A stretch of DNA of 64,000 nt from Paralithodes platypus (lineage: Eukaryota > Arthropoda > Malacostraca > Decapoda > Lithodidae). The DNA is taken from assembly GCA_032716605.1 (NCBI GenBank), contig CM064502.1:40522507-40586506 (forward strand). Reading direction: 5' to 3'. Below are positions 44,290 to 55,378 of this stretch, piece after piece (position 1 is the first letter of the stretch; each line of letters starts with the position of its first letter). Position numbers and translations under genes: made by a program. The notes beneath the pieces are model-generated. The model searched no databases. It saw only the letters and a program-made list of their open reading frames with translations, and had not been told where the DNA came from.

Positions 44290-44800
44290 AAATGCATAAT
44301 GTGCGGGGGCTCGGAGGAATCTTGTTGCTGGAACTCCTCGTGCTCCATGGCCCTCTTGTGCGCTTAGGTCCCCTTCATGGTGTGGGGGAAGTCCTCTTCC
44401 TGCACTGGACATTCCGGCCCTGAGTGGCGCCACCTAGACCCTCTTTCCCCTGTTGAATGAGTCGGGGTCCCTGAGCTCCCCTGAGGAGTTCGGGTGAGTC
44501 CCATCCTCCACTCTTCCCCTATGGTGTGATGGCGCTCCCCATGTGATAGGGTTGTCTCTGGTATTCTTGGGTTTGTTCGTCCCTACCAGACTCTGGCTCG
44601 GTAGTTTGTTCGTCCTTACCAGACTCTAGCTCGGTAGTTTTCTCTGGTGTTAGCAGTCCCCCTGGAATCTGGAAGAGGTGTTTCCGGGTGGATGGGACAC
44701 GATAGCATTGGTGGGCAACCCATCTAGGGGAATAAACCCTACACAAATTACCGATGGGCGACATGCTAATCGGTGCCAATTACACGTGGCGATCTTTGTA
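44290..44800 (-). other. GC-richer block with an orphan 86-codon frame
   Basis: The block differs sharply in composition from its AT-rich neighbours. A minus frame (44779-44519) begins MAPISMSPIGNLCRVYSPRW and contains two 11-residue repeats, TTELESGKDEQ and TTEPESGRDEQ, from a 33-base tandem duplication at 44576-44641. I do not recognise the protein. It may be the end of an unidentified repeat or a gene fragment. Confidence 0.3.
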
Positions 44801-45245
44801 ACAGATAACAGATGAACAGATGGGTAAAGACGTACAAAACATATATTTCATATGGCTTTAAACTTATTTTCTCTTGTTTGACACTATAATTTTGTGTTAT
44901 ATGGTAACGAATTTGGTTGCATTTGATAGGTAACACCCTAAGGAAGAGATTGCTAATTTCAAAATTATGATAGTTATATTTTTTCTATTTAGAATTTTGT
45001 AGTTGAAGGTCACTCAAGTTCACTAATTTAAAAACAAAATCATTGTTTAATAATAAAGGTAGGAAATAATTGAAGATAACCATAATAACAGTTATCAAGC
45101 CAGTATGTGTTTATATACGTGCGGTGTTGTGTGATGTATGTAGCATATGTGTGGAGTGATGTGTGTGGGTAACGGACTCCCTGATTAGTGATTTCATGTT
45201 CCACGGGTGCTTTTGGAACGCTGACTTGAGTTTCAAAAATACCTG

Positions 45246-45433
45246 TTTGCAGTTGATGTTGATATCAAGAAGGCACATGACTTGGTGCACCAACAAACAC
45301 TCTGGGAGCTACTATGGCTAAGTGGGATTCCAACGGCTACAATTGACTCGGTGTCCAGACTTTATACAGGAACAGAGTGCTGTCAAGTGTGGCAAGGGTG
45401 ATATATTCAACCAAGAACATGTCTTCTTCCAGG
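45246..45433 (+). pseudogene. LINE reverse transcriptase fragment
   Basis: The plus frame reads DVDIKKAHDLVHQQTLWELL, LSGIPTATIDSVSRLYTGTE and CCQVWQG before a stop, then QPRTCLLPGVL. This matches the segment around the first catalytic aspartate of LINE RTs (DLKKAFDSVHRETLWELL pattern). Both ends are broken; it runs straight into the R1 repeat. Confidence 0.65.
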
Positions 45434-45500
45434 TGTACTTGTGACAGCTATGTACCAAGTATGAATGTGAGATTCACTTTATATTACAGAAAGTAACTCA
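45434..45500 (-). repeat. R1 dispersed repeat, fragment
   Basis: The complement reads AATCTCACATTCATACTTGG and AGCTGTCA, like part of R1 at 47490-47530. Confidence 0.5.
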
Positions 45501-45528
45501 TGTTGTCTAACAAACACATTATTTGTTA

Positions 45529-45757
45529 CAATAACTATAGGTAGTGCCAACAACCTTTACAATTTTCTTGACCCCTTAACTTCTCATAACTCAAAAGGGC
45601 TTAGAGCAAACTGACTGTAAATATCCACACCTATTTCCTGGTGGGCTCTTCCCTAATGATAGATATGTCAGCTTGATTGCTGTCAATCATTTTTAGTTAT
45701 GAGAAGTTAAGGGGTCAAGAAATGTGTCAAGTTCGTTGGCGCTACCTACAGTTATTG
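45529..45757. mobile_element. Palindromic MITE
   Basis: Arms CAATAACTATAGGTAGTGCC, ACTTCTCATAACT and, inverted, AGTTATGAGAAGTTAAGGGG, GGCGCTACCTACAGTTATTG. The arms are about 70 bp around a unique centre. No gene. Confidence 0.75.
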
Positions 45758-46037
45758 CAAGGAGTTATGAGTGGAATAAAAACAAAAGTACAGAGAATCA
45801 TATGCTTGTTGAGGGGCCCACTGCCCTCCTGACAACAAAGATATTACCTCCCCCCACCCCTCATGGCAATAGGAGCTATGAATGATTGAACTAGACTTGT
45901 TTAGGGAGCTGAATGTTTAAATAAGAATATCCTTGTTACGTTTGCTCTCATACTTGTGGTGCTAGAGTGAGTTATAGTGAAATAAGATAGAAACCAATAG
46001 CGTATTCTTCCCATTAGATGTTGCCACATTGAACTGG

Positions 46038-46250
46038 TTAACCCTTTAAGCACCAGCGACGTGCTATATTATATTCTAGCTATGTTTAGACGATATTATG
46101 CATCTGAGAAAGGATCTGTGGTAGTTACAACGGTTGTTTGAGATAGTTTGAAGCCATATTATTGCCTACCGTCCTTCCTAAGCTGTATAAAATCGTCTAA
46201 TAGTTGCCAGAATATGATGAAAAGGACGTTCATGGTACTGTACGGGTTAA
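46038..46250. mobile_element. TTAA MITE family 2, copy 8
   Basis: TTAACCCTTTAAGCACCAGC on the left; AAAATCGTCTAATAGTTGCC and TACTGTACGGGTTAA on the right. Confidence 0.85.
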
Positions 46251-46804
46251 AGATATAACATATATATATACTGTATATGCGAATCTGTCATAAATTATTT
46301 TATAGAAAAAGTGCAATTTACGAAGTTAAAATATATATTAGCCAGACGTTTCTAATGGCTAGCAACGAATTATTGGCAAATTGTGTTGGTGCATTAAGAC
46401 TGCTGGTTAGGTTATGGTAACATAGCCGATGCCAGTACTAGTTCAGCCCTGCTTCTGCTACTTGTAATACCCTCCCGAATACTTTCAACCCAATATATTA
46501 CACAAGTACGAACGGCAGCATCAATATAGTGTGCAATTACCTAAGACTAAACATTAAATATAGTATCAATTAATTGTCAAGAGGAAAAGGATGATCAATG
46601 TAGCAGAGAACATCTATATTTTCATATTCATAAATAATTTAATATTTTGACAGCACATATATTTTTATATTACTATTGGAAAGACAATTAAGAATACTGT
46701 TTAGTATTTCCCTAAGAAGTCTGTATTGTCATTGACATCATCCGTGAAATTGTACGTCAAAATACACAATGACAGAATTTTTCAATTTACAATTTGAGGT
46801 TTTG
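46251..46804. other. AT-rich anonymous DNA
   Basis: No supported feature beyond a short TA run at 46258. Confidence 0.6.
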
Positions 46805-47050
46805 AGTTTTTTAAGTTAATATTTGTTTTAAGAGATAATACATCGAGGAAGGAAAAACAAAGTCAAAACAAAAATGGTCCATGTGCCTAGGCATTCTTCA
46901 TTCACAAAAATGTCTGCAACAATTGGACTTGAACTGTTGAGGGTTGTAAATTTGTGGAAAGCAACTCCAAGGAAGTGAATTTCAAAGAGTAGAAGTTCTG
47001 GGGATAAATCTATTTTGATAAGCGGAAGTTCTATTATTTTATAATCACCT
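46805..47050 (-). mobile_element. 3' end of the 49.5-kb type Jockey-like LINE
   Basis: Shares GGAAGGAAAAACA, AAAATGGTCCATGTGCCTA, TTTGTGGAAAGCAA and TCTGGGGATAAAT with 49500-49690. A 5'-truncated copy covering the end of ORF2 and the 3' UTR. Confidence 0.8.
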
Positions 47051-47424
47051 TTCCTCTTTCTTGACATGTATGACAAAGTGCATAATAAGCAATTTTTATG
47101 TTAAAAACACAACCGATTATAAATATTTCAGTCCAGCAGCCATACTATAAAACCAAGAAACTATGGTTTTAGCTTTATTTCTATAAAATCAAATATTGAT
47201 TATAGAATATTTCTGACTCAGTCATCGAATGGAGCAGGAAAAATGCTAGTGATTTAATATATGGTAACATACAGTTATTTAATAATTTTCTGAAATATCT
47301 TGAGGTAAAGTGAGGAAAATCACAATTTGAAGAGGAATACATATGGGACTGTCCCGGTCCCATACCATGTGTATTATCACTGCCTCTCTTTTCTCTTTCC
47401 CAAATTTACACTTGCGACAACTCA
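47051..47424. other. Anonymous AT-rich DNA
   Basis: Nothing recognised. Confidence 0.55.
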
Positions 47425-47770
47425 ATGATATAAACTGTTAGCTTATCAAATGTTGTGTTTTGAAGACAGTATGAGTTATGGCCTGTAACATGATATGAAC
47501 CTCACATTCATATCTGGAACAAAGCTGTCACAAATACATGTGCAATAGAAGTGGACCTATTTTGCTTTGATTCACCTTCTACAACACCTATTGCTTGAAC
47601 ACACCCTCTCACAAGCATTGTCTGTAGCACACTGATGTTGCTATGGAGGGAAGGTTAGATGATTATGAAAACAACTGGTAACAAGCAGAAAGGATCGGTA
47701 TTACCAAGTCAGCCGGTAATACCAAAACTTCGGTGTATGTCGCCTGCAGCAAACATACATTATAGGCATA
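47425..47770 (+). repeat. R1 dispersed repeat, copy 1
   Basis: Matches 53245-53575 with many substitutions: GTTAGCTTATCAA, GAAGACAGTATG, ATGGCCTGT, AACAAGCAG and GTCAGCCGGTAATACCAAA. No coding potential; class unknown. Confidence 0.7.
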
Positions 47771-48560
47771 TCCATACTTCGGCTGCAGCGATGGGTTAAA
47801 ATGGTTTGTTGTATGTATGATCTCCTGAAGTTTCTGTGATAGAAGAAATATATATATACCGATATACTGTATATATTGTATATATATTTATTTATATTCA
47901 CATATTGTAAACTTCTGAAGTCAATATCCTATAAATAATGTGGTTACAAATATACATTATATATTGACATAATTATATATGTTGTTGCTCATAGGTGGGA
48001 AACAAGCTCATGATCTTGGGAGAGCCAGTTCTACCAACTACGCTAGTACCTCATAAAACTTTGAAAAACACATTATAAATAATTGAATTGTAATATATTG
48101 GGCATGAGTTAAATAGTCCAACCCATCATGCATTGTAGACCCATTTCCAGAGTACATACATGAATATTGTACATCAAGATCATGGCAATTCAAGAATGAA
48201 GGAATATTTGTATCTATCCCGTCCAATGCTTATGGTCAGGATGGATTAACCATCTTATTATGCGCTCCTTTGCTTTTCTCTGCATGTTTTGTTAGTACCT
48301 TTCACTCAATATACGTCGCCCTAGAGCGGTATTCGTAGCACTGAGCAAACTCAAACAAGTGTAAATAAAAAATTCAGGTCGAATTCTGCCTATGAAAGCC
48401 TACTTCATTCATTCATAGCCCTCGTGGCCTTGAGAGTATCGACCATGACTTCCTTGCTGTTTGCAGAAATACTACATGCACCATTACTCAATTAAATGAA
48501 CTGTTAGTGTAGGACCAGTCCAGAGTACATTCCCCACTCCTCTACCATCCCCATCCTCAT
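47771..48560. other. Anonymous AT-rich DNA
   Basis: A short TA stretch at about 47850-47890; nothing else recognised. Confidence 0.55.
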
Positions 48561-48577
48561 AACCTACAGAAACTCAG

Positions 48578-49072
48578 ATGATCTCAGTCATGAGCGAGAT
48601 CTATGTTCCCAGGAACTATAAATTCCACGAATACATGGCGGCCTACGCAAAAAAGGTGGACCCGAGGGAACTGGACCTGAGCCATATAGAGAATGACCCT
48701 ACTCCCTTAATGTCTCTACAGCTACAACCACCTAGCACCCAGACGAGTCATCCGATCAATAAGGGCCCCAGATCAGAAAGGGGCAGGAAGAAGAGGCACC
48801 TCGACGCGGGACAGGAAACCAGCCCGAGCTTCACCTCTTTTACAGGATCAGAGAAGCATAATCCTGAAACCCCCCCCAGCTTGTGATTGGTTCAACCAGA
48901 ACCACCAGACTATCACTCAGGCTGGGGCATAATAAACCACCCGGACACACAAGTACAACTACCCAATATGGAAATAGAACCTCCTCCTCCCCCTCCCTCA
49001 TGCACCGTCAGCGAATCTTACGGCCATCGCAGCTCTCCCCTGATGAACGTGGGAAAAAAAAAACTTTGGTGA
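48578..49072 (+). pseudogene. Unrecognised frame with one in-frame TGA
   Basis: One frame runs from ATG at 48578 or 48590 to TAG at 49070, with TGA at 48884. It encodes MSEIYVPRNYKFHEYMAAYA, RELDLSHIENDPTPLMSLQ, a basic patch SERGRKKRH, then a Pro-rich region (IEPPPPPPS) and ends in a poly-A-coded KKK. Codon use is more balanced than the AT-rich surroundings. It could be ORF1 of a LINE or a host exon remnant; no domain was recognised, and no promoter or splice sites support it. Confidence 0.35.
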
Positions 49073-49079
49073 GTTGATA

Positions 49080-49468
49080 GGAGTTTCTTTTAGACTGGCA
49101 TGTGGGGCCACATCAAATGAGCAATCTGACAGACAAGTCCTCAATCCAAGAACCATCATGTGACGGAAGCCGTCACGGCTCCATAACTCTTTCCATCGAC
49201 GTCTAAGAATATTGCCGAAACTCTCCCCATACATGGTTGGGTCACCGCATGATGCTGTCCAACTGACCTCATCCTACTTGGACCAATAAACTCACCTGGA
49301 CTGTCCTGTGAAAAGTCGCACACCTGGCCTGTGCATCTGCCCGGAGGCTATAGGATGGCCACCCGCTAATCCCTTGTGGCCTTCTCCACCTGGGTCACGA
49401 CCAGCACCCAACACACTTTCCACAGGGATTTACAAGGAAGTCGCATGGTATGCCGATCCCTAGTACTT
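49080..49468. other. GC-balanced unassigned DNA
   Basis: Continues the composition of the preceding frame (CACCTGGCCTGTGCATC, CCCGGAGGCTATAGGATGG) and ends at the poly-T of the LINE. No gene assigned. Confidence 0.4.
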
Positions 49469-49470
49469 GA

Positions 49471-52400
49471 TTTTTTTTTTTTTTTTTTTTGTTAAGAGAC
49501 AATGAACGGAGGAAGGAAAAACACAGATAAAACAAAAAGGTCCATGTGCCTAAAGGCATCCTCCATTCATAAAATGTTTGTAACAACTGGATTTAAACAT
49601 TTGTAGATTGTAAGTTTGTGGAAAGCAATTCGAGGGAAGTTAATTCCAAAGAGTAGTAGCTCTGGGGATAAATTAATTCTGATAAACAGAAGTCCTGCAT
49701 TGTGGAGGAGAAAGTGTAAATTCATGGGCGCTCTCAGCTGCCCTAGTTCTACGGGGAAAGATGTGGAGAGGCGGCACAATTGAAGCAAGTTCCTCGGAAC
49801 AATTGCTGTAAAAATATCTGTAGAATAATGCAAGGGATGCAACGTTTCTTCGTATGGATAATGTAGGAAGATCCTGTGTGATTCCAGGGTTATTGATTAA
49901 TCTAATAGCTTTATTTTGCATTTTGTCCAACTGCCTCAATGCAACCACTCCACTTCCAACCCACAGAGGTGAACAGTAATCCATCTGAGAACGCACATGA
50001 CTTTTATATATCACGGCCAACTGCTCGTCAGTGAAGAATTCTCGAACTCTGTACAGGAGTCCCAGTTTTTTAGAGGCATTCTTAGCAATGCTTCTAACAT
50101 AATGTGTCCAGCTCAAGTTAGTAGTTAATGTTACACCGAGAATGTCAATACTAGGGGAAGTGGGAATATTTACATCATTAAAAAATATATGGGAGTCAGT
50201 GAGATTCTGTCGGTTAGAAAATTGAATGTACTTGGTTTTCTGTGCATTAAAGGAAACTAGATTATTTTGTCCCCATCCATTAATTCTAGAAAGGTCCTGG
50301 TTCAGAGAAATTGCAGTGTTTATTTTTGAATTTATAAGATCGGGTTGGGTGAAAGAATTGGTAAATGTGAAGGAACTGTGGAGTGTTGAGTCATCTGCGT
50401 AGGAATGTATTGGATTATGAGTGGTAGATATGAGATCATTGACATGCATGAGGAACAGAATTGGGGCCAAAACTGATCCCTGGGGAACACCAGCATTTAT
50501 TGAGTGAAATTGAGAATAAAGGCCATCTACCATTACACGTATGTTTCTGTTATGAAGATAAGAAGAAATTAGTGGAACTAATGATGCAAGGCCGTAGTGT
50601 GACATCTTCGACAATAAGGATTGATGCCAGACTCTATCAAATGCCTTTGATATATCCAGTGCTATTGTATGTGTTTCACCATGTTGGTCTGTAGCTTGGT
50701 TGATTTGATGCGTAAGAAGGCAAAGCATGTCTGCAGTTGATCGACATCGTCTAAAACCATATTGCCTATCACTGATTCATTTATTATTCTCAAGATGCTT
50801 AATTATGTGATTATTTAATATAATTTCAAAGACTTTACCAAGAGTGGAAGTTATAGCTATTGGTCTGTAGTTTGATGGATCTGAAGAGGCACCTTTTTTA
50901 GGAACTAGATGGATGTTTGCTTCTTTCCAGGGTACTGGGAAGCATGAGGTATGAGTACACAGACGGAACATTTTGCCAATACAGGAGCGAGCACCAAGGA
51001 GCAATTCTTAAGTACTATTGGAGGAATTTCATCTGGACCAGGAGCCTTATCTACCGAGAGATTCTGCAAAATAGTTTTGACATGTCTGGTGTGGATCTTA
51101 AGTGAGGGAATTTCAGGCGAATTAAAATTAAGTACAGGGACATCTTGATTTATTTCATCTAAGGTTGAGTTGGTGGAGAAAATATCCGCAAGAAGGTTAG
51201 CTTTACCTCGTGGGTCACTTACAAGATTGCCAGTCGGAGATTTTAATGGTGGAATGGATGAAGCAGTAGTGACGTTGGATTTAAATGAGTTAAGAGTAGA
51301 CCAAAATATTTTGTTATCATTTGGATTATTTAGAAGTTTATTTGCCTGCTTGTGGAGAAAGTTTGATTTAGTTAGGTTTAATACAGTTTTGGCATGATTT
51401 CTGATGTTTCTAAAGTAATTAAAGGCTTCATGTGTTTTTGATCTTGTGTATACATTGTAGGCTATTGCTTTTTGTACAGTTACTCTAGCACAATTATGGT
51501 CAAACCATTTAGGTGAATTAGATCTTTTAATGTACTTTTGATGAGGAATAAAAGTTTCCATTCCAATTTTTACAAAATCTTGTATGTGGCTCAAGGTGGA
51601 GTGTGCATCATTAGAAATGAAAGAGGTCCAGGGAATATCAATAAAGAAACCCTGAAGACCCTCCCAGTCTGCCCTATCGTAATGCCATTTAGTCACCAAA
51701 ACAGGTTCAGAGTGGGAAGGTGTGGTAGGTGATAGACAGGTGGCCTGTATCAGACAGTGATCAGAAGATCCAAGCGGGGACCTCACTGTAACATCATAAT
51801 TTTCTGAATTGGTTGTTAAAAATTAATCCAGTAGGTGGGAATTATGATTAGGATTATCTGGTACACGGGTGGGTTGGTTGACTAGTTGAGTGAGATTATA
51901 TGAGTCTGCAAATAGCTCACATTCAAGACCAGCATCATCAGTCCTGGCTGAATGAGTGAGCCATTCAACATTATGGACATTAAAATCACCCAACACAGTG
52001 ATTTCAGAAGAAGCATTTAAGTTGAGGACACTGAGTTGTGAGGACAGAGAATCAAAACGACTTTGCTCTGGAGGAGTATTTGGGGAACGGTAGATGCAAC
52101 ATAGGTATTTAAATTTACCAGCAGAAATTAATTTGTATATAGAATAATCAAAATAGGGACAATTGAAACTAGTAACCTCCTCCAGGGCAATTTCAGATTT
52201 TGCGAAGCAACATACACCTCCTTTAGGTCTGAAATTTTGGAGCAGTTGATAACCTGGAAAATTAAATCTAGACGTGTCAGATGTGGATGTTACTTGAGTC
52301 TCTGTCAAAAAAAGGAGAGTAGGGGATTCTGCTTGAAGAAATTGGTGTACAGAATTGATGTTAGAGTGAAGTCCCCTTATATTGCTAAAGAAAAAGCTGC

Positions 52401-52560
52401 ACCGACGAGCAGCTTTGGGACGTTGCAATGCTCTTGACACAGTCGCATGATGACGACCGGGAGGGCCCTGTGTCAATGACCCAACCCTGCCGGGAGTGGA
52501 TATCCGAGGGACCACCAGGTTTGCTCTTAACAATTGTGCTGCCATATTTATTGGGTAAGG
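49471..52560 (-). mobile_element. Jockey-like LINE, nearly full ORF2
   Basis: A 20-base poly-T (49471-49490) marks the poly-A tail. From 52545 downward the ORF2 frame shows an endonuclease: FFFSNIRGLHSNINSVH, FLTETQ, VLGDFNVHNVEWL and SSDHCLIQ. The RT follows: GPDEIPPIVLKNC, NYRPIAITSTLGKVFE, RQYGFRRCRSTADML, IALDISKAFDRVWH, GVPQGSVLAPILFLMHVNDL and catalytic YADD. The C-terminus has RSQMDYCSPLW and FYRYFYSNCSEELASIVPP. Breaks: TAA at 51823, a frameshift near 50980-51010, TGA at 50777 and TAA at 49673. The catalytic residues survive, so it decayed recently relative to copies 1-3, but it is inactive. Confidence 0.9.
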
Positions 52561-52874
52561 TGTATGGTGTTACATGTAGTGGGAAGAGTAGTGTTTTATG
52601 GATAGAGGATAGCAATGTAGGGCAATGTCGTGAAGTTGGATGTGTATGTTATATAAAGAGGGTTTTCCTGATACCCCTGATGTGTGAGGCAGAAAGATAT
52701 GTATCCAGCTACCAAGGCCTGGGAGAGAAAATGGAATTCAGGCTATTCCCTGAGTCTCCCGAAACCTTGGCGGTAGTACTTCCCTGGGCGGGGCTGCCTA
52801 CCCCTACTACCTACAGATTGTTGAATTGTTGATTGTTGAATAGTTAATATATAATTATATATAAATACAGTATA
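52561..52874. other. Unassigned DNA, possible LINE 5' region
   Basis: Lies upstream of the LINE ORF2 and may hold its 5' UTR or ORF1 remains, but no frame could be supported. Confidence 0.35.
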
Positions 52875-52876
52875 TA

Positions 52877-53036
52877 CAGAGCGATCCTTATATAATTGTC
52901 CATAGGAATTTCCCATGTATTTTATTATAAGAGATATTACCATAATCACTACTACTATCATCATCACTGCTTCTATCACCATAACGAAATAGCCTACATT
53001 GGAATCCCAATGGGCAATTATTTAAGGATCGCTCTG
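52877..53036. mobile_element. TA-flanked palindromic MITE (mariner-like)
   Basis: Termini CAGAGCGATCCTTA and TAAGGATCGCTCTG, with arms of about 40 bp (ATAATTGTCCATAGGAATT and its inverse), flanked by TA. The centre is CAT/TAC-rich. TA flanks suggest a Tc1/mariner mobiliser, though TA is common here. Confidence 0.7.
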
Positions 53037-53041
53037 TATAT

Positions 53042-53042
<1 letters not shown>

Positions 53043-53099
<57 letters not shown>

Positions 53100-53108
53100 T
53101 ATAATTGT
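53043..53108. repeat. TA microsatellite
   Basis: (TA)n abutting the MITE. Confidence 0.95.
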
Positions 53109-53244
53109 ATGATATTATCCCATGTATGATTATTGAATTATTGGGTTTGTCTTGTATTCTGTATTGAAGAATATAGTTCTTGTATAATTATTGCTTTCAC
53201 AGTTAAAGACCTAACATTGTGTACTAGCATTCATATCATAGGCA

Positions 53245-53575
53245 CTTCAGTTAGCTTATCAAGGTTTGTGTTTAGAAGACAGTATGGGTCATGGCCTGTT
53301 ATATGAAATAAATCTCACATGAGGACCTGGTATGTTGCTGTCACAATATAAGTGGAAGTTGACCTTTTTTTGTTCGATTTTCAGCTTCCCAAACTCCTCT
53401 TGTTTGTACACACATACCCTCTCACTACGGAGGCCTGTAACATACTGGATATTGCAATGGGAGTGAAGGCTAGAAGCTTATTTTATGTCTGACAACAAGC
53501 AGTGCGGTTCGGTGCTACCAAAGTCAGTCGGTAATACCAAACTTACCAGGATATCGCTGCAGTGAAAGAGTTGAA
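53245..53575 (+). repeat. R1 dispersed repeat, copy 2
   Basis: Second copy of the repeat at 47425: GTTAGCTTATCAAGG, AGAAGACAGTATGGGTC, ATGGCCTGTTAT, ACAACAAGCAG and AGTCGGTAATACCAAAC. Confidence 0.7.
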
Positions 53576-54079
53576 ATATTCCTTAAAATAATCAGTAAAT
53601 GTATAACTTAAATGCGGATTCTTGTCTTTATGTGCGGATAAGTGAAAGAAAATTACAGATATTAGCAAATCTTGTGTTGTGTGTGTGCATTAATAGTAGA
53701 CATATTTAAATAAATGCACACACACACACACATACAAACTCATGCCAACCCTTCTATCTCCACAGTTAGTTATGAAAGTAAGTTTTCTATAATTGTGTCA
53801 ATGACTTTTATATAGTTTGTAAAGCGAAACGTTGTCCACTACAGACAAGATCCATCCTCATCAAGCTGTATACTTCTCATCTCAAGAGGATTCTAATTTG
53901 ACATTGCGTCTTCTTCGATTTTATGCTCCATCTATCTGTAAACTTTTTTATGAGACTAAAAATCATAATAGAGGGTTAGTGAACATTCAATAGAGAACAT
54001 GCATTTTTCTAAAGAAAAATTGCATCAACATTTGTATCTTCATATACACATACTTAACAAAAGAAAATTGATACAGCAC
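53576..54079. other. Anonymous AT-rich DNA
   Basis: A short (CA)n at about 53716. Nothing else recognised. Confidence 0.55.
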
Positions 54080-54087
54080 TGGGCAGT

Positions 54088-54521
54088 AGGGTGGCCCAAA
54101 AACACAGGGCTATAATTTTGTTCTAATAATATGCTGCTCCACAAGGCTGGTTTGGTTACATATGACTACAAGACCCTACATGCAAACAGTTGGAGAGATA
54201 GGAGCATGTTTAGAGGTCCCAACAACTTATGTATTACAATTCAAAGATTTGTTTCTGCCTTATTATGTTATATTTATTACAATCAACACACAATTCTTCA
54301 TTGTTTACAGTTATTGGTATATATAATGGCAACAACCAAGAATCAATTAAGTAAAACATATTTATATTTTATTTAAAAATCGAAAAATTTACATATAGTT
54401 GGTACCTCTAAATACAGTAGAATAATTATAATTTTCTGCATGCAAACTCCCGTTGTGATATGGAACAGGATCAGCCTTGTGGAGAATGACAATTTAAACT
54501 TTTCGTTTTTGGGCCACCCTA
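54088..54521. mobile_element. hAT-like non-autonomous element, 434 bp
   Basis: Perfect 17-bp terminal inverted repeats, TAGGGTGGCCCAAAAAC, flanked by CTGGGCAG (54080-54087) and CTGGGCAC (54522-54529), an 8-bp duplication with one mismatch. TAGGG ends and 8-bp duplications are hallmarks of hAT. No transposase frame. Confidence 0.75.
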
Positions 54522-54589
54522 CTGGGCACTGAATACAATGTTTTGTTTGTGTATTATTTGGAATATAATAGCGAACAGCTTTGATGTAT

Positions 54590-55173
54590 GGAGTATGGAT
54601 GAAGAAGTGTGGGAGAGGGTGCAACAGGGGATGAGGGTGTAGGAACGCTGAAAGCAGTAACAAAAATAGGGTGGTCATCATGGAAGTAAAGATATCCTTG
54701 CTTGAAAGTGTGGTAATCCCGACATTGACTTACTGGAACGAAGCATGGACATTGGTGAAGACACGCAAACCAAGAGTGAGAGGGGTGGAAAGGAGTTACT
54801 TGAAATGTGAGTGCGGAGTTACATGGAGGGATAGACAGACAAATTAGGAAGTACGAGAGAGGTGTGGTGTGGATGTACAGTAGATGTGCTGGAAAGTGTG
54901 AAAAGGAACACCTTGAGATAGTTCTGCCATGTGGAACGTATGGGAAGTGAGATAATGACTAAGAGAGTGTCCGAGAGTGAGGTGGAAGGACAGAGAGGGA
55001 GAGGTAGACTGGGTGAGAGGTGGAAGGATGGAGTTAAGAAGTATTTCCATGAAAGCGGTGATGGATGGGAGGAGGGATGTCTACTGACTGGGGACAGAGG
55101 TGCATAGGGGCGTTTCGTTTGTGGCCACCCCTTCGGGGATCACGGCACCCGGCAAAAATAGATAGATAGATAG
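54590..55173 (+). mobile_element. RTE-like LINE 3' end
   Basis: The decayed C-terminal coding region shows MEVKISLLESVVIPTLTYWN, EAWTLVKTRKPRVRGVERSY and CGVTWRDRQTN, then frameshifted VEGQRGRGRLG-like sequence. The end is CGGCACCCGGCAAAAATAG with a GATA tail, a simple-repeat 3' end as in RTE elements. Confidence 0.75.
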
Positions 55174-55378
55174 CTCTGAAACTATATAGCTTAAGCAAGC
55201 AAAAGAGAACAAAACATACTGTAGGTTTGCTACTTAGCGAACTTCGTAAATATGATATAAATATTCTGTTATTACACTAATATTTAGAATAGCCTTCATT
55301 ATAATTAGAAATCATACAACATTTTATATATTTAATATATATACAGTATATATAATGTTTTCTAATTTTCTGTTTGGT
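55174..55378. other. Anonymous AT-rich spacer
   Basis: Nothing recognised between the two RTE-like elements. Confidence 0.5.

Noticed and set aside
53826..53875. Second hammerhead-like motif (GCGAAACGTTGTCC ... CTCATCAAGC)
   Set aside because: The GAAAC and CTGATGA-like parts are on opposite strands, so they cannot form one ribozyme core.
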